Source of the DNA: Desertimonas sp963786985
GTDB lineage: Bacteria; Actinomycetota; Acidimicrobiia; Acidimicrobiales; Ilumatobacteraceae
Reading direction: 5' to 3'
Assembly: GCA_963786985.1 (NCBI GenBank)
Contig: CAWBBL010000031.1
Location: 62,001-126,000, forward strand
DNA length: 64,000 nucleotides
The notes under the pieces are model-generated. The model worked only from the letters and a program-made list of their open reading frames with translations. It made no database searches and was not told where the DNA came from. Position numbers and translations under genes: made by a program. Numbering within the stretch: the stretch's first letter is position 1; every line of letters begins with the position of its first letter. Of this stretch, positions 53,783 to 62,885 are shown piece by piece.

Positions 53783-54916
53783 ATGTTCCCACGAGCCATG
53801 GCGCTCGGCACTGCAGTCGTCGCCGTTCTGGTGAGCAGCGCGGCCAGCGCCACCACCGAACCGCCGACCACTCCGCCGGCAACGGACACGTTCACGGTCC
53901 AGCACGCCGAGAACTTCACGCTCACCTACGACGGCGACCACAAGGTCTTGACGGTCGGGTCGGCCGACACCGCGGCGACGTTCGTCCTCATCCAGCGTGG
54001 CGCCGAGCCACCGGCGCTGGACGGCGAGCTCGCTGGGGCGACCGTCATCGAGCTTCCGATCGAAACGATGTTCTCGGAATCGTCGAGCCACTACGGATTC
54101 ATCGATGTCCTCGACATCGAGGACACCGTGACGGGAGTCGGGGACACCTCGCTGGTCGTCACGCCGGAGCTTGCCGAGCGGGCCGCAGCCGGCGAGATCG
54201 AATCGTTCGCGCCCAGCTTCGTCGTCGACCCAGAGCTCGTCGTGGCGGCCGATCCGGACGTGTACGTCACCGGTGGTAACGCCGACCCGGCGCACGACGT
54301 GATCGCTGCCGCTGGGATCCCGGTCGTGCCGAACCTCGAGTGGCTGGAGACGACACCGCAAGGTTGGGCGGAATGGGTCGGCGTGTTCGCCGCCCTCACC
54401 AACACGGAAGCGCAGGCCAACACCCTGTACGCCGAATGGCTGACGGACTACGACGCTGCGGCCCAGCTCGCCGGCGATGTGGCGGAACGTCCGACGGCGA
54501 TCACCGGCGGTCTGTTCGAAGGCACGTGGTACGCCAGTGGCGGCGGCAGCATCGTCGCCCAGTTCATCGCCGACGCCGGCGGCGACTACGTCTACGACGA
54601 CGATCCGTCGACCGGACTGGAGCTGGACATCGAGGCGGTGCTCGCCGACGGCGCTGGTGCCGACGTCTGGCTGCTGCCTCAGGGGTTCACGACGAGGGAG
54701 CAGGCCATCGCCCTCGACGAGCGGCTCGACGGGTTCGCCGCCTGGGACGGCGGCGGCGTGTGGACCAACCAGGTCGCCCTCGACCCGACAGTGAGCTTCC
54801 TCGAGAGCGGGCCGGTGATGATCGACGACTACCTCCTCGACTACGTCGGGGCCTTCCATCCGGATCTGGTTCCCGACCACGAGTTCGTCTTCCTCAGCGA
54901 GGTCCCCCCGTCGTAA
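53783..54916 (+). CDS. btuF: Cobalamin-type ABC transporter substrate-binding protein (BtuF-like)
   Basis: 377 residues. GAGGAG lies 9 nt before the ATG. A signal peptide (MFPRAMALGTAVVAVLVSSAASA) is followed by a Thr/Pro-rich linker. The two-lobe BtuF/FhuD-type fold is seen in FTLTYDGDHKVLTVG, GDTSLVVTPELAERAAAG, VVAADPDVYVTGGN, IPVVPNLEWLETTPQGWAEWVGVFAALTN and EAVLADGAGADVWLLPQGF. There is no lipobox Cys, so it may be held otherwise. Under the B12 riboswitch; first gene of the operon. Confidence 0.82.
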   Translation: MFPRAMALGTAVVAVLVSSAASATTEPPTTPPATDTFTVQHAENFTLTYDGDHKVLTVGSADTAATFVLIQRGAEPPALDGELAGATVIELPIETMFSESSSHYGFIDVLDIEDTVTGVGDTSLVVTPELAERAAAGEIESFAPSFVVDPELVVAADPDVYVTGGNADPAHDVIAAAGIPVVPNLEWLETTPQGWAEWVGVFAALTNTEAQANTLYAEWLTDYDAAAQLAGDVAERPTAITGGLFEGTWYASGGGSIVAQFIADAGGDYVYDDDPSTGLELDIEAVLADGAGADVWLLPQGFTTREQAIALDERLDGFAAWDGGGVWTNQVALDPTVSFLESGPVMIDDYLLDYVGAFHPDLVPDHEFVFLSEVPPS

Positions 54917-54945
54917 CCGCGACGGTCACGACAGCATCGCGTCCG

Positions 54946-55983
54946 CTGCGACGGCGCCACGTCGTCGCCTTCGCGGCGCTCGGCGGACTGCTCCTGATCG
55001 CCGTCCTCGCCGCCCTGGCCCTCGGTTCGGTGCGCTTGTCGCCGGTCGAGGTGTTCGACGCCCTGTTCCGGCCCGATGAAGCGACCGAGCGGGCACTCGA
55101 CGTCGTGCGCAAGGTCCGCATCCAACGGACCATTGCCGCTGGGCTCTCCGGAGCGGCCCTCGGTCTGTGCGGCGCGCAGATGCAGACGATCTTCCGCAAT
55201 CCGCTGGCCGACCCGTTCGTGCTCGGCATCACCGGCGGTGCCTCGTTCGGCGTGGCCGTCGTCGTGCTCACCGCCGGCACCGGCTCCTCGCAGTGGATCG
55301 GTGGGCTCGACGTCGCCGGCAAGGTGGGGATCACCGTGGCTGCCTTCATCGGGGCGATGGCAGTCACCCTCGTCGCCCTCGCCGTCGCTCACCGGGTGCG
55401 CGGCACGGCGTCGATCCTCGTCGTCGGACTGATGATCGGCTACCTCCTCGCCGCCCTGGTCAGCCTGCTCGTGGCCGGCGCCGACCCCGACCGCCTCCGG
55501 CAGTTCGTGACCTGGGGGTTCGGCAGCTTCCGCGGGGTGACCAACGCCGAGCTGAAGGTGATGGCCCCCGTGCTGATCGTCGGGATCGTCGTGTCCCTGC
55601 TCTCGACGAAGACGCTCAACGCGCTGTTGCTCGGCGAGCGCTACGCCGAGTCGATGGGCGTGGCCGTGCGCCGTGATCGGCTGTTGATCTTGCTCGTCAC
55701 GAGCATGCTGGCCGGCGTGGTCACGGCCTTCGTCGGGCCGGTCGCCTTCGTCGGCGTGGCCGCGCCGCATCTCGCCCGGCCGCTCGTGGCGACATCGGAC
55801 CATCGCATCCTGCTGCCGGCGTCGGCGCTGATCGGTGCCGTGATGGCCCTTGTCGCCGACGTCGTCGCCCAGCTCCCGGGGCAGCGCGGAGTGCTCCCGC
55901 TCAACGCCGTCACCGCCCTGCTCGGCGTCCCGGTCGTCATCTGGGTGTTGACCCGCCGCAGTCGCAGCGAGGTGATCACGTGA
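54946..55983 (+). CDS. btuC: Cobalamin-type ABC permease (BtuC / FecCD family)
   Basis: About 345 residues. FecCD/BtuC marks: VRLSPVEVFDALF, VRIQRTIAAGLSGAALGLCGAQMQTIFRNPLADPFVLGITGGASFG, LRQFVTWGFGSFRGVTN, GPVAFVGVAAPHLARPLV and QRGVLPLNAVTALLGVPVVIWVLTRR. The open frame extends far upstream through the btuF gene, but no ATG, GTG or TTG in this frame lies between about 54800 and 55025. The CTG at 54946 is used here only as a placeholder near the start of the hydrophobic N-terminus; a base error or a non-canonical start is likely. The 3' end overlaps the ATPase start by 4 nt (GTGA). Confidence 0.8.
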   Translation: MRRRHVVAFAALGGLLLIAVLAALALGSVRLSPVEVFDALFRPDEATERALDVVRKVRIQRTIAAGLSGAALGLCGAQMQTIFRNPLADPFVLGITGGASFGVAVVVLTAGTGSSQWIGGLDVAGKVGITVAAFIGAMAVTLVALAVAHRVRGTASILVVGLMIGYLLAALVSLLVAGADPDRLRQFVTWGFGSFRGVTNAELKVMAPVLIVGIVVSLLSTKTLNALLLGERYAESMGVAVRRDRLLILLVTSMLAGVVTAFVGPVAFVGVAAPHLARPLVATSDHRILLPASALIGAVMALVADVVAQLPGQRGVLPLNAVTALLGVPVVIWVLTRRSRSEVIT

Positions 55984-56783
55984 CCCGCACCGTCCTCGAG
56001 ACGCATCATCTCGTCGCCGGGTACCGGCGCGGGCGGCGGACATCGACCGTCGTCGAAGTCGACGACCTCAGCGCCCCGGCCGGGCAACTGACCGCCGTGA
56101 TCGGGCCGAACGGCAGCGGCAAGTCGACATTGCTCCGGACCCTCGTCGGCGCTCAACCGCCACTCGCCGGCGAGGTTCTCCTCGACGGCGTGGCCTTGGG
56201 CAGTCTGGACCGGATGGAGCGGGCCCGCCAGGTGGCCGTGGTGCTCACCGATCGAGTCGATGCCGGCCTCCTCACCGTCGCCGACGTCGTGCTTCTCGGT
56301 CGCCATCCACACACCGGCTGGCGTGGCGACCTGACGTCGGACGACGTGCGCATCGCCCACGAGGCGGCGGATCGGTTGGGTGTCGACGAGCTCTGGTCGC
56401 GACAGTTCGCCGAGCTGTCGGACGGCCAGCGTCAACGCGTCCTCGTCGCCCGGGCCCTCGCCCAGCAGCCGAGAGTGCTCGTCCTCGACGAGCCGACGGC
56501 GTTCCTCGACATCGCCGGCCGCGTCGAGTTGACCCTGATCGTCGCCGACCTCGCTGCCGACGGTCTGGTCGTCATCGTGTCGACCCACGATCTCGACCTC
56601 GCCCTGTCGCACGCCGACCGGATCTGGCTGGTGGCCGCGGCGACCGTTGTCGACAGCTCGCCCGCCGACCTCGTCGGCGGCGGTGTGCTGGCCAAGGCGT
56701 TCCTCCCGCGCGATCACGGCGCCGAGCACGCCGCCAGCTTCGAAGCTGTCGTCACCGCCCTCCACCGGTCGATGCGCCCCTGA
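55980..56783 (+). CDS. btuD: Cobalamin-type ABC transporter ATP-binding protein (BtuD-like)
   Basis: 267 residues from a GTG overlapping the permease stop. Walker A GPNGSGKSTLL, signature LSDGQRQRVLVARALAQ, Walker B VLVLDEPTAFLD and switch His in VSTHDLDLALSHADR are present. It hydrolyses ATP to drive import by the BtuC-type permease. The stop is followed directly by palindromic element copy B, which may terminate both this operon and the convergent eccC gene. Confidence 0.88.
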   Translation: MTRTVLETHHLVAGYRRGRRTSTVVEVDDLSAPAGQLTAVIGPNGSGKSTLLRTLVGAQPPLAGEVLLDGVALGSLDRMERARQVAVVLTDRVDAGLLTVADVVLLGRHPHTGWRGDLTSDDVRIAHEAADRLGVDELWSRQFAELSDGQRQRVLVARALAQQPRVLVLDEPTAFLDIAGRVELTLIVADLAADGLVVIVSTHDLDLALSHADRIWLVAAATVVDSSPADLVGGGVLAKAFLPRDHGAEHAASFEAVVTALHRSMRP

Positions 56784-56786
56784 CTC

Positions 56787-56865
56787 GTTCTGGGCGGCCT
56801 CCGGTCCATTCGCCGATCTGGGCGGCCGGCGGTCCGGTTTTCGGGCGTTCGGCCGCCCAGATCGG
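56787..56865 (+). repeat. Palindromic ~78-bp dispersed element, copy B
   Basis: Lies exactly between the BtuD stop (56783) and the EccC stop (56867). Same architecture as copies A and C; it shares TCTGGGCGGCCTCCGGTCCA and CGTTCGGCCGCCCAGATCGG with minor changes. Confidence 0.8.
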
Positions 56866-56866
56866 T

Positions 56867-59800
56867 TCACTCGGAGCCGGCGGCCACCTGAATGCGCAGC
56901 GGCTGGCGGTTGACCACGAGGATGCCGCGGCCGGCCGACATCTTGAAGCCAGGGCGCAACTGCGGACGCACGCCGGTGTACTGCATCACGTCGGCGGCCG
57001 AGTCGGGATTGAGCAGGAGCAAGGTCGGCTCCCGCCGGACCTCCGACAGCATCAGGTTCTGGGTGTAGCCACTGAGGTTGCGGACGTCGACCGACCCGAC
57101 CAGCCGGCTGTTCTCCGACTTGACGATGCGCTCGTAGGGCCCCGACAGTTCACCGTTGTCGTAGCGGTCGAGGTTGTCGACGACGAGCACGTACGGCTTC
57201 TCGAGCGGCAGCGACTCGCAGAGCGCCGCGAAGTCCTCGAGCAGCTCGACCGCGCCGTCGACCTTGGCCGTGACGTGCCGGCCGGGACCGCCGAGCTCGC
57301 CACCGAGACCAATCGACCACACCTCGTGCCCACTGGCGACGAGCGACTGGGCGACTTGACGTAAGGCGGTCGTGCGCCCCGAGCGCGGCGGGCCGGCGAC
57401 GCACAATCCGGTGTAGGTGACGTCGACCTCGACGATCTCGCCGAACACATCGGTCCGTCCCAGCGTCGCGCGGGTCGGCTGGCTGCCGACCAGCGGCACG
57501 CGGACCGCTTCCGGCGGAGCCGTCGTCGTCAGCTCGGGCGGTAGGTGCCCACCCACACCCTTGGCGTACTCGGCGATCGCGGCCCCCTGCCCGGACGCCG
57601 ATGGATCGTCGCTGACGACACCGACTTGCACGAGCTCGTTGTTCCACAGCCCGCGGCCAGCCGGCAGCTCGAGACCCTTGCTCAGCGCCATCGGGATCCC
57701 GAAGTCGCCGTAGCCCTGCTCGTCGGTCTGACGGAGCACGAGGCGCAAGCCGATCGACGACATCAACAACGCCGGTACCGCCTGCCGGCGATCGGCAGCA
57801 AGCACGATGTGGATGCCGAGCTGACGACCATCGGTGACCACTCGATGGAACTCGGCGAGCCAGTCGAGCGGTCCGGTCGCCATCGGCTGGACCGTGCCGA
57901 GGATCGCATTGAGGTTCTGGTAACCGTCGACGATGACGACGATGCGCGGCAACGAGCGGCCCTTGTCGAGATACGCCGACAGGGTCTCGGCTTGCACGTC
58001 GAGGTCGGACAGCAACGCTCGGCGCCGGTCGAGCTCGGCGGTGAGCACGACGATCACCCGGGTGATCGACTCGAGGTCGTCGCCGGTCGCCACGGCGGCG
58101 CAGTGCGGCAGTTCGCGCAGCGGGCCGAGCGACCGCGAAGCACAGTCGATCACGAAGAGGGCGACTTCGTCCGGCGTGGCACCGTCGACCGCCGCCCGCG
58201 CCACCGTGCGCAGGGCGGTCGTCTTGCCCGAACCCCCACCACCGGCGATCAGCAAGCCGCCGCCCTCCTCGAGGTCGAACACGGCTGGATACTGGGCCTG
58301 GGCGGCAGGATCGTCGAGCATGCCGAGCGTGATGTAGCGGCCTCGGCCGCGCCGCTCGGCGGTGTACGGCGGCAGCTCGATCGCCCGCCACGGCAGCAGC
58401 TCGGGGAGCATCTCCCGCCACGGCTTGCGCGGTGGCGGCAAGTTCGGCATCGCTGCGCGCACGGCGCTGAGCAGCACGTCGAGATGGGTGGTGCGCGCCG
58501 CACCGGACTCTTCTGGACGGCGCTCCGCCACGGGGTCGGCGATCACTTCCGCGGCGACTGGTGCGGGCGGTGCCAGCGCACGGGCACTCAGGACCGGTGT
58601 CGGCAGGGCCGGCGGCGGCATCGGCTGGACCGGCGGCGGCATCGGCAGTCCGACGGGTGGGGCCAATTCACCCGTCGACGGGTCGCTGTAGGTCAGGGTC
58701 CGGGCGCGCGTCGTGCCGACCGTCGTCCTGCGCCGCCCCCCTTGTGTCGTGCGGCTGCCTCCGGTCGTCGTCGTGCCACCCGCCCGGGCCATGCTCCCGA
58801 ACTGCTCGACGATGACGGGGATGACCTGGTCCTCCTGGGTCAGTTGGGCACCGGTGAACGCCGACTGGAACTCGATGAGATCCCGGGGTCCGAGCTTGGC
58901 GAAGCCACGACCCTTGAGCGGCAGCGGGATGTCGGCCGCCGAGCCGACGCCGATGATCGTCTTGGACTCGATGCTGTCGAGCATGCGCAGTGAGATGCGC
59001 AGGTTGGTGTTGGCCAAGATGTTGTCGTTGACCGAACCCGACGGGCGTTGCGTGGCGAGGATCAAGTGGACACCGAGGCTGCGGCCGCGCTGGGCGATGT
59101 CGACGACGCCGGCCACGAAGTCGGGGACCTCCTTGACGAGCGTGGCGAACTCGTCGACGACGATGACGAGTGACGGAGGTGCCTCGTCCGGGTAGCGCTC
59201 GATCATCTCGGCAAGGTCCTTGGCCTTGCCCTCCATCAACCGCATCCGGTGGTTGAGTTCCGCCCTCAGCGACGTCAGTGCCCGCAACGACAGCGACGCC
59301 TCGAGGTTGGTGACGTACCCGACGGTGTGCGGGACGTCGTTGAAGACGACGCTCGCCGCCCCGCCCTTGTAGTCGACGAACAGGAACGTCAGGCGGGTCG
59401 GCGGATACTCGTGGATCAGCGCGGCGACGATCGACTGCAGCAGTTCGCTCTTGCCGGCTCCTGACGTGCCGCCGATCAGGGCATGCGGACCGTGCTCGAC
59501 GAGGTCGAGTTCGAGGGGACCCGACGGTCCGATGCCGATCGGCGCGCGTAGGCCGTACGGCTTCGGTCGGGCCCACTCGGTGGCGATCGACAGCGGGGTC
59601 GGCAGCTCCGGTCCGAACAGCGAGAACAGCGGCACGAGGCGCGGGATCGCCGCTGTGGCGCTGGCGGCGGTCGCGTCGCGCAACGGTGCCAGGGACATGG
59701 CGACCTGGTCGATCAGCCGGGCGTTGGCCGGCTCCAGCTCGAGGTGCTCAGGCGCCACCTCGGGATCCGTGAACCACACGGTGGACAGTGCCAACGTGCC

Positions 59801-61456
59801 GCCGATCTGCGGCACACAACCCATGGTCGCCTTGGCTTGACGGGGGACGCGGGCGTCGACCTCGACCGCCGCGACGACAGAGATCCCGGCATGCGGGCAC
59901 AGGTCGAGGAGCTGCGACGCGAGGGCGGCGTCGACGTTGGCGCTCTCGTCGAGCACGACGAGGATCCACGGCCAGCGATGGTCGGAGCGGTCGTCGCTGC
60001 TCGTCCGCAGCCGGGCCACCGAGACCAACTCGCGGACCATCTCGGCGGCGGCCGCTTCGTCCTCGACGACGTGGCGCGCCGAGATCGGCGACGTCGCCGA
60101 GCGAGTGTGGGGAAGCCACTTGGCCCACGCCCCGAGTCCCTGCGGCACGCCCTCGATGACGACGAGGACGAGATCCTCCGGGCTGTGCAGGGTGACCGCC
60201 TGGAGGATGATCGACGAGCACATCGCCCGCACATCGGTGAGCTCGCCGTGCAGACCGAAGACGCCGAGCTCGGCGAGATTGACACAGATCGGACAGGCGG
60301 GGACCCGGTCGCACCCGGTCACCGTGACCGCCGTCGCCTCCCTCAGGTATTCCTCGCCGCCGGACTCGGGTTCCACCGTGATCTTCGACGCCACCGTGCC
60401 GATGCCCAGGCGGGTGCGCAGGAACTCGTCGTCGCGTCGCTGCCGAGCCCACAGATCGAGGGTGCGCAGCGTCGCCCGGCGGGCGAGGTCGGCGAGGTCG
60501 GGCGACTGATGGATCCGTTCGGCGCGCTCGTCGAGCAGTGCCTGCTCGACCTCGGCCTTGCGCTTCTCCAGCCGGCGACCGAACTTGTCGATCGAGTCGG
60601 CGAACTTCCGCGTACCGCTCTTGCGGCTGTCCCACCATTGACCGGCCATCGACAGCGGCGACAACAGCGTCATGACGAGGAACATCGGCGAACGGAACAG
60701 GGCGAACATCGTCAGCCCGGCGACCAACGGGAGGATCGTCGTGATCATCGAGAAGCGCCGCGGCTCCGGCTTGGAGGGGATGTTGCCGAGCGGCTTGAAG
60801 GCCCGCTCCTGAACGATGACCGGCTTGTACGGCGTGCGCCGGAACGGAACCTGACCGAGCTGATCCCGCTCGCTGTCGGAGCTGCGGCTGAAGACGCGCA
60901 GCGCTACGGCAGTCGCCCCGAACTGGACGACGTCGTTGGGCCCCACGACGGTCGCCTCGGCGACCGGGTGGCCGTTGACGACGACCGGATTCGTCGCCGA
61001 CGGGTCAGGGACGACGCGCGTGACCAGGTCGTCGTAGACGATGATCGACAGTTGGTGATCCGAGACGGTCACGTCGTCGAGGCGCACGCTGAGGCCGCTC
61101 CCCCGGCCGACCTCGTGGCGCCCCGGCAGGAGCACGAACGACCGCCCCGCCTCCGGTCCGGCCGTCACGTCGCAACTCACCGCTTCCGACAACGACTCGC
61201 GATCGAGCGTGTCGACGCCGTACAACTCGAACCGGAGCGTGTCACCCGAGACGATGCCGCTCTCGATGATCGGCAGGTCGAGGGCGATCTGCTCGCCCGT
61301 CCGCTCGAGAAACATCGGCTGACTGGCATCCCAGTTGCCGTCACAGAATTCGCTGGCGGCGCTGAGGAGGTCGCCGACGCGGTGGTAGGCCTCGACTTCG
61401 AGGCGCAGATCCGCTGCCGGAACGTGGCGCCAGCGCACCCGAACCAGCAGCTCCAT
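56867..61456 (-). CDS. eccC: EccC/EssC-type FtsK-SpoIIIE ATPase with N-terminal FHA domain
   Basis: 1529 residues. Residues 1-85 form a ubiquitin-like or FHA-like small domain; residues 95-190 an FHA domain (GRHEVGRGSG ... SDHQL ... NPVVVNGHPV). Two membrane helices occur near 237-270. Three ATPase domains follow: D1 Walker A GGTSGAGKS (662-670) with Walker B VIVVDEF; D2 GGGGSGKTT (1072-1080) with a degenerate Walker B (VIVDGY); D3 GPPRSGRTT (1355-1363) with Arg for the Walker Lys. A Pro-rich linker (about 897-975) joins D1 and D2. This is the motor of type VII (ESX) secretion; D1 is expected to be active, D3 not. The FHA-EccC layout is EssC-like. Divergent from two WXG genes. AGGA precedes the ATG. 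Confidence 0.92.
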   Translation of the reverse strand: MELLVRVRWRHVPAADLRLEVEAYHRVGDLLSAASEFCDGNWDASQPMFLERTGEQIALDLPIIESGIVSGDTLRFELYGVDTLDRESLSEAVSCDVTAGPEAGRSFVLLPGRHEVGRGSGLSVRLDDVTVSDHQLSIIVYDDLVTRVVPDPSATNPVVVNGHPVAEATVVGPNDVVQFGATAVALRVFSRSSDSERDQLGQVPFRRTPYKPVIVQERAFKPLGNIPSKPEPRRFSMITTILPLVAGLTMFALFRSPMFLVMTLLSPLSMAGQWWDSRKSGTRKFADSIDKFGRRLEKRKAEVEQALLDERAERIHQSPDLADLARRATLRTLDLWARQRRDDEFLRTRLGIGTVASKITVEPESGGEEYLREATAVTVTGCDRVPACPICVNLAELGVFGLHGELTDVRAMCSSIILQAVTLHSPEDLVLVVIEGVPQGLGAWAKWLPHTRSATSPISARHVVEDEAAAAEMVRELVSVARLRTSSDDRSDHRWPWILVVLDESANVDAALASQLLDLCPHAGISVVAAVEVDARVPRQAKATMGCVPQIGGTLALSTVWFTDPEVAPEHLELEPANARLIDQVAMSLAPLRDATAASATAAIPRLVPLFSLFGPELPTPLSIATEWARPKPYGLRAPIGIGPSGPLELDLVEHGPHALIGGTSGAGKSELLQSIVAALIHEYPPTRLTFLFVDYKGGAASVVFNDVPHTVGYVTNLEASLSLRALTSLRAELNHRMRLMEGKAKDLAEMIERYPDEAPPSLVIVVDEFATLVKEVPDFVAGVVDIAQRGRSLGVHLILATQRPSGSVNDNILANTNLRISLRMLDSIESKTIIGVGSAADIPLPLKGRGFAKLGPRDLIEFQSAFTGAQLTQEDQVIPVIVEQFGSMARAGGTTTTGGSRTTQGGRRRTTVGTTRARTLTYSDPSTGELAPPVGLPMPPPVQPMPPPALPTPVLSARALAPPAPVAAEVIADPVAERRPEESGAARTTHLDVLLSAVRAAMPNLPPPRKPWREMLPELLPWRAIELPPYTAERRGRGRYITLGMLDDPAAQAQYPAVFDLEEGGGLLIAGGGGSGKTTALRTVARAAVDGATPDEVALFVIDCASRSLGPLRELPHCAAVATGDDLESITRVIVVLTAELDRRRALLSDLDVQAETLSAYLDKGRSLPRIVVIVDGYQNLNAILGTVQPMATGPLDWLAEFHRVVTDGRQLGIHIVLAADRRQAVPALLMSSIGLRLVLRQTDEQGYGDFGIPMALSKGLELPAGRGLWNNELVQVGVVSDDPSASGQGAAIAEYAKGVGGHLPPELTTTAPPEAVRVPLVGSQPTRATLGRTDVFGEIVEVDVTYTGLCVAGPPRSGRTTALRQVAQSLVASGHEVWSIGLGGELGGPGRHVTAKVDGAVELLEDFAALCESLPLEKPYVLVVDNLDRYDNGELSGPYERIVKSENSRLVGSVDVRNLSGYTQNLMLSEVRREPTLLLLNPDSAADVMQYTGVRPQLRPGFKMSAGRGILVVNRQPLRIQVAAGSE

Positions 61457-61593
61457 CCCCCCATTCCTACCGCATCGGCGGCCGGGAACGACTGCGCCGG
61501 CGGATCAGGGAACCGACGGAAATGCGGGCACGTCGTACCAACTGACGACTCTCAGCAAGCGCCGGCCGTCGACACGCCTCTACGCACCGGTGC

Positions 61594-61599
61594 TAGCCT
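61594..61599 (+). promoter_or_regulatory. Candidate -10 box (TAGCCT) for the WXG gene operon
   Basis: TAGCCT in the 222-bp divergent gap (61457-61678) between eccC and the WXG gene, 80 bp before the start. A TCGACA-like -35 lies 19 bp upstream. The rest of the gap shows nothing distinct. Confidence 0.3.
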
Positions 61600-61678
61600 T
61601 TCGACGGCTGCCAACCACCGTCGTCAGACGTGCTGACTGCCGTCGTTACGTCCACCATCACCACCAGGAGATCCACCG

Positions 61679-62284
61679 ATGTCGATGTCCGTCAAGCGCA
61701 TCAATCCGCCCGAGATCCAGGCCTTTGGCACGTTCCTCAACGGCAAGATTGACAGCATCTTCGCGACGATGAACGCTCTGTGCAACGCCGTCGTCGACGT
61801 GCAGTACTACGGCACCAACGCCTTCGCCTTCAAGTCCCAGTGCAGCACCGCCGCCAACGACATGGCGACCAAGCTGCAAACCGCATCGGTGGCCATGGCC
61901 ACGAACATCGCCTCGGCAACGTCGAGGGTCGGTGGATCGCTGGGCGGCGAGAGGATCTCGATCAACCTCAGCGACAACAAGTTGACCCTGCCGACTCCGC
62001 AACCCGATACCGGCATCCAGGAGGTCGATCCGGCCGCCCTCACCGGCCTGTCGACGACGGTGGCCGATCAGTTCACCCAGCTGATCGACGCGGTGAGCAG
62101 CCTCGCCCCGCGGCTCGAACAGACCGACTGGAAGGGCGACGCGCGCGACGGCACGCTGGCCGCTGTGCAGAGCTTCGTCAGGACGGCGTCAACGACGATC
62201 GAGTCGACGCAGACCTCGATCACCGACGCGATCAAGACCCAGGTCGAGGTCGTCGGCGAGGCCGACGTCGCTCCCCAGGCCTGA
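61679..62284 (+). CDS. WXG100-like protein with two helical units
   Basis: 201 residues, twice the usual WXG100 length. The second half has a canonical WXG turn: LEQTDWKGDARDGTLAAVQ (WKG at 151-153) between two helices. The first half has a helix-YYG-helix at 36-60 (VVDVQYYGTNAFAFKSQ; YYG at 43-45), a degenerate version, with Cys35 and Cys55 flanking. So the protein looks like two fused WXG units that could fold as a pseudo-dimer. AGGAG is 8 nt before the ATG. It is expected to be a secreted partner or substrate of the EccC-type ATPase. Confidence 0.75.
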   Translation: MSMSVKRINPPEIQAFGTFLNGKIDSIFATMNALCNAVVDVQYYGTNAFAFKSQCSTAANDMATKLQTASVAMATNIASATSRVGGSLGGERISINLSDNKLTLPTPQPDTGIQEVDPAALTGLSTTVADQFTQLIDAVSSLAPRLEQTDWKGDARDGTLAAVQSFVRTASTTIESTQTSITDAIKTQVEVVGEADVAPQA

Positions 62285-62294
62285 CCGCCGAACG

Positions 62295-62804
62295 ATGACC
62301 GGAGCAGCAGCGCCGAGCGTCGAACTCACGGTCTACGGCGAGGCAGCGGCGAGCGACGCCAACGTCACGTTTCCGTTCGATCTCGCCCTTCCGGCCGCTC
62401 GCGACCTGTGGAAGCTCGCCGAGTCCGTCCGCGACAGCAAGGCCGACCTGACGGCCGCCCAGGCGACGGTCGAGTCGTGGAAGGGTCCGCACCGGGACGT
62501 CTTCGACTCCAAAGTGACGACCTACGGCTCGTCTGCCGAGAGCGTCGCTGCGGCCCTCGAAGCGCTCGCCGAGGGCATCGCCGCGGCCTGGGCCGCCGCC
62601 CGCGGTCAGCAGAACCGGATCAACAAGGCCCGCTACGTCGAGCACGAGAAGCAGAACGAAGGTGTCCGCGGCTGGGGGATCGTCGAGGCGTTCGCTGGCG
62701 AGGTCGACTATGGCCCGCCACCGGACAATCCGTCGGTCCCCTCGTCGCCCGGCTTCCCCGAGACCGGCGATCCCGTCCGCCTGCACCCCGAGTGGGGCCC
62801 CTGA
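62295..62804 (+). CDS. WXG100-like protein with YxxxE export signal
   Basis: 169 residues. Helix-WKG-helix at 53-80 (AQATVESWKGPHRDVFDSKV; WKG at 62-64), then long amphipathic helix (AAALEALAEGIAAAWAAARGQQ) and YVEHE (114-118), which fits the ESX secretion motif YxxxD/E placed just after a helix. A Pro-rich C-terminal tail follows. It starts 10 bp after the first WXG gene, likely cotranscribed. It ends at palindromic element copy C. Confidence 0.78.
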   Translation: MTGAAAPSVELTVYGEAAASDANVTFPFDLALPAARDLWKLAESVRDSKADLTAAQATVESWKGPHRDVFDSKVTTYGSSAESVAAALEALAEGIAAAWAAARGQQNRINKARYVEHEKQNEGVRGWGIVEAFAGEVDYGPPPDNPSVPSSPGFPETGDPVRLHPEWGP

Positions 62805-62805
62805 C

Positions 62806-62885
62806 CGATCTGGGCGGCCTTCGGTCCATTTGTCGATCTGGGCGGCCTACGGCCCGGTTTCCGGGCGTTCGGCCGCCCAGATCGG
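62806..62885 (+). repeat. Palindromic ~80-bp dispersed element, copy C
   Basis: Begins 1 bp after the WXG stop and contains the stop (62847-62849) of the convergent gene. GATCTGGGCGGCC at 62807 and the complementary GGCCGCCCAGATC at 62871-62883 are perfect 13-bp arms. Confidence 0.8.
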
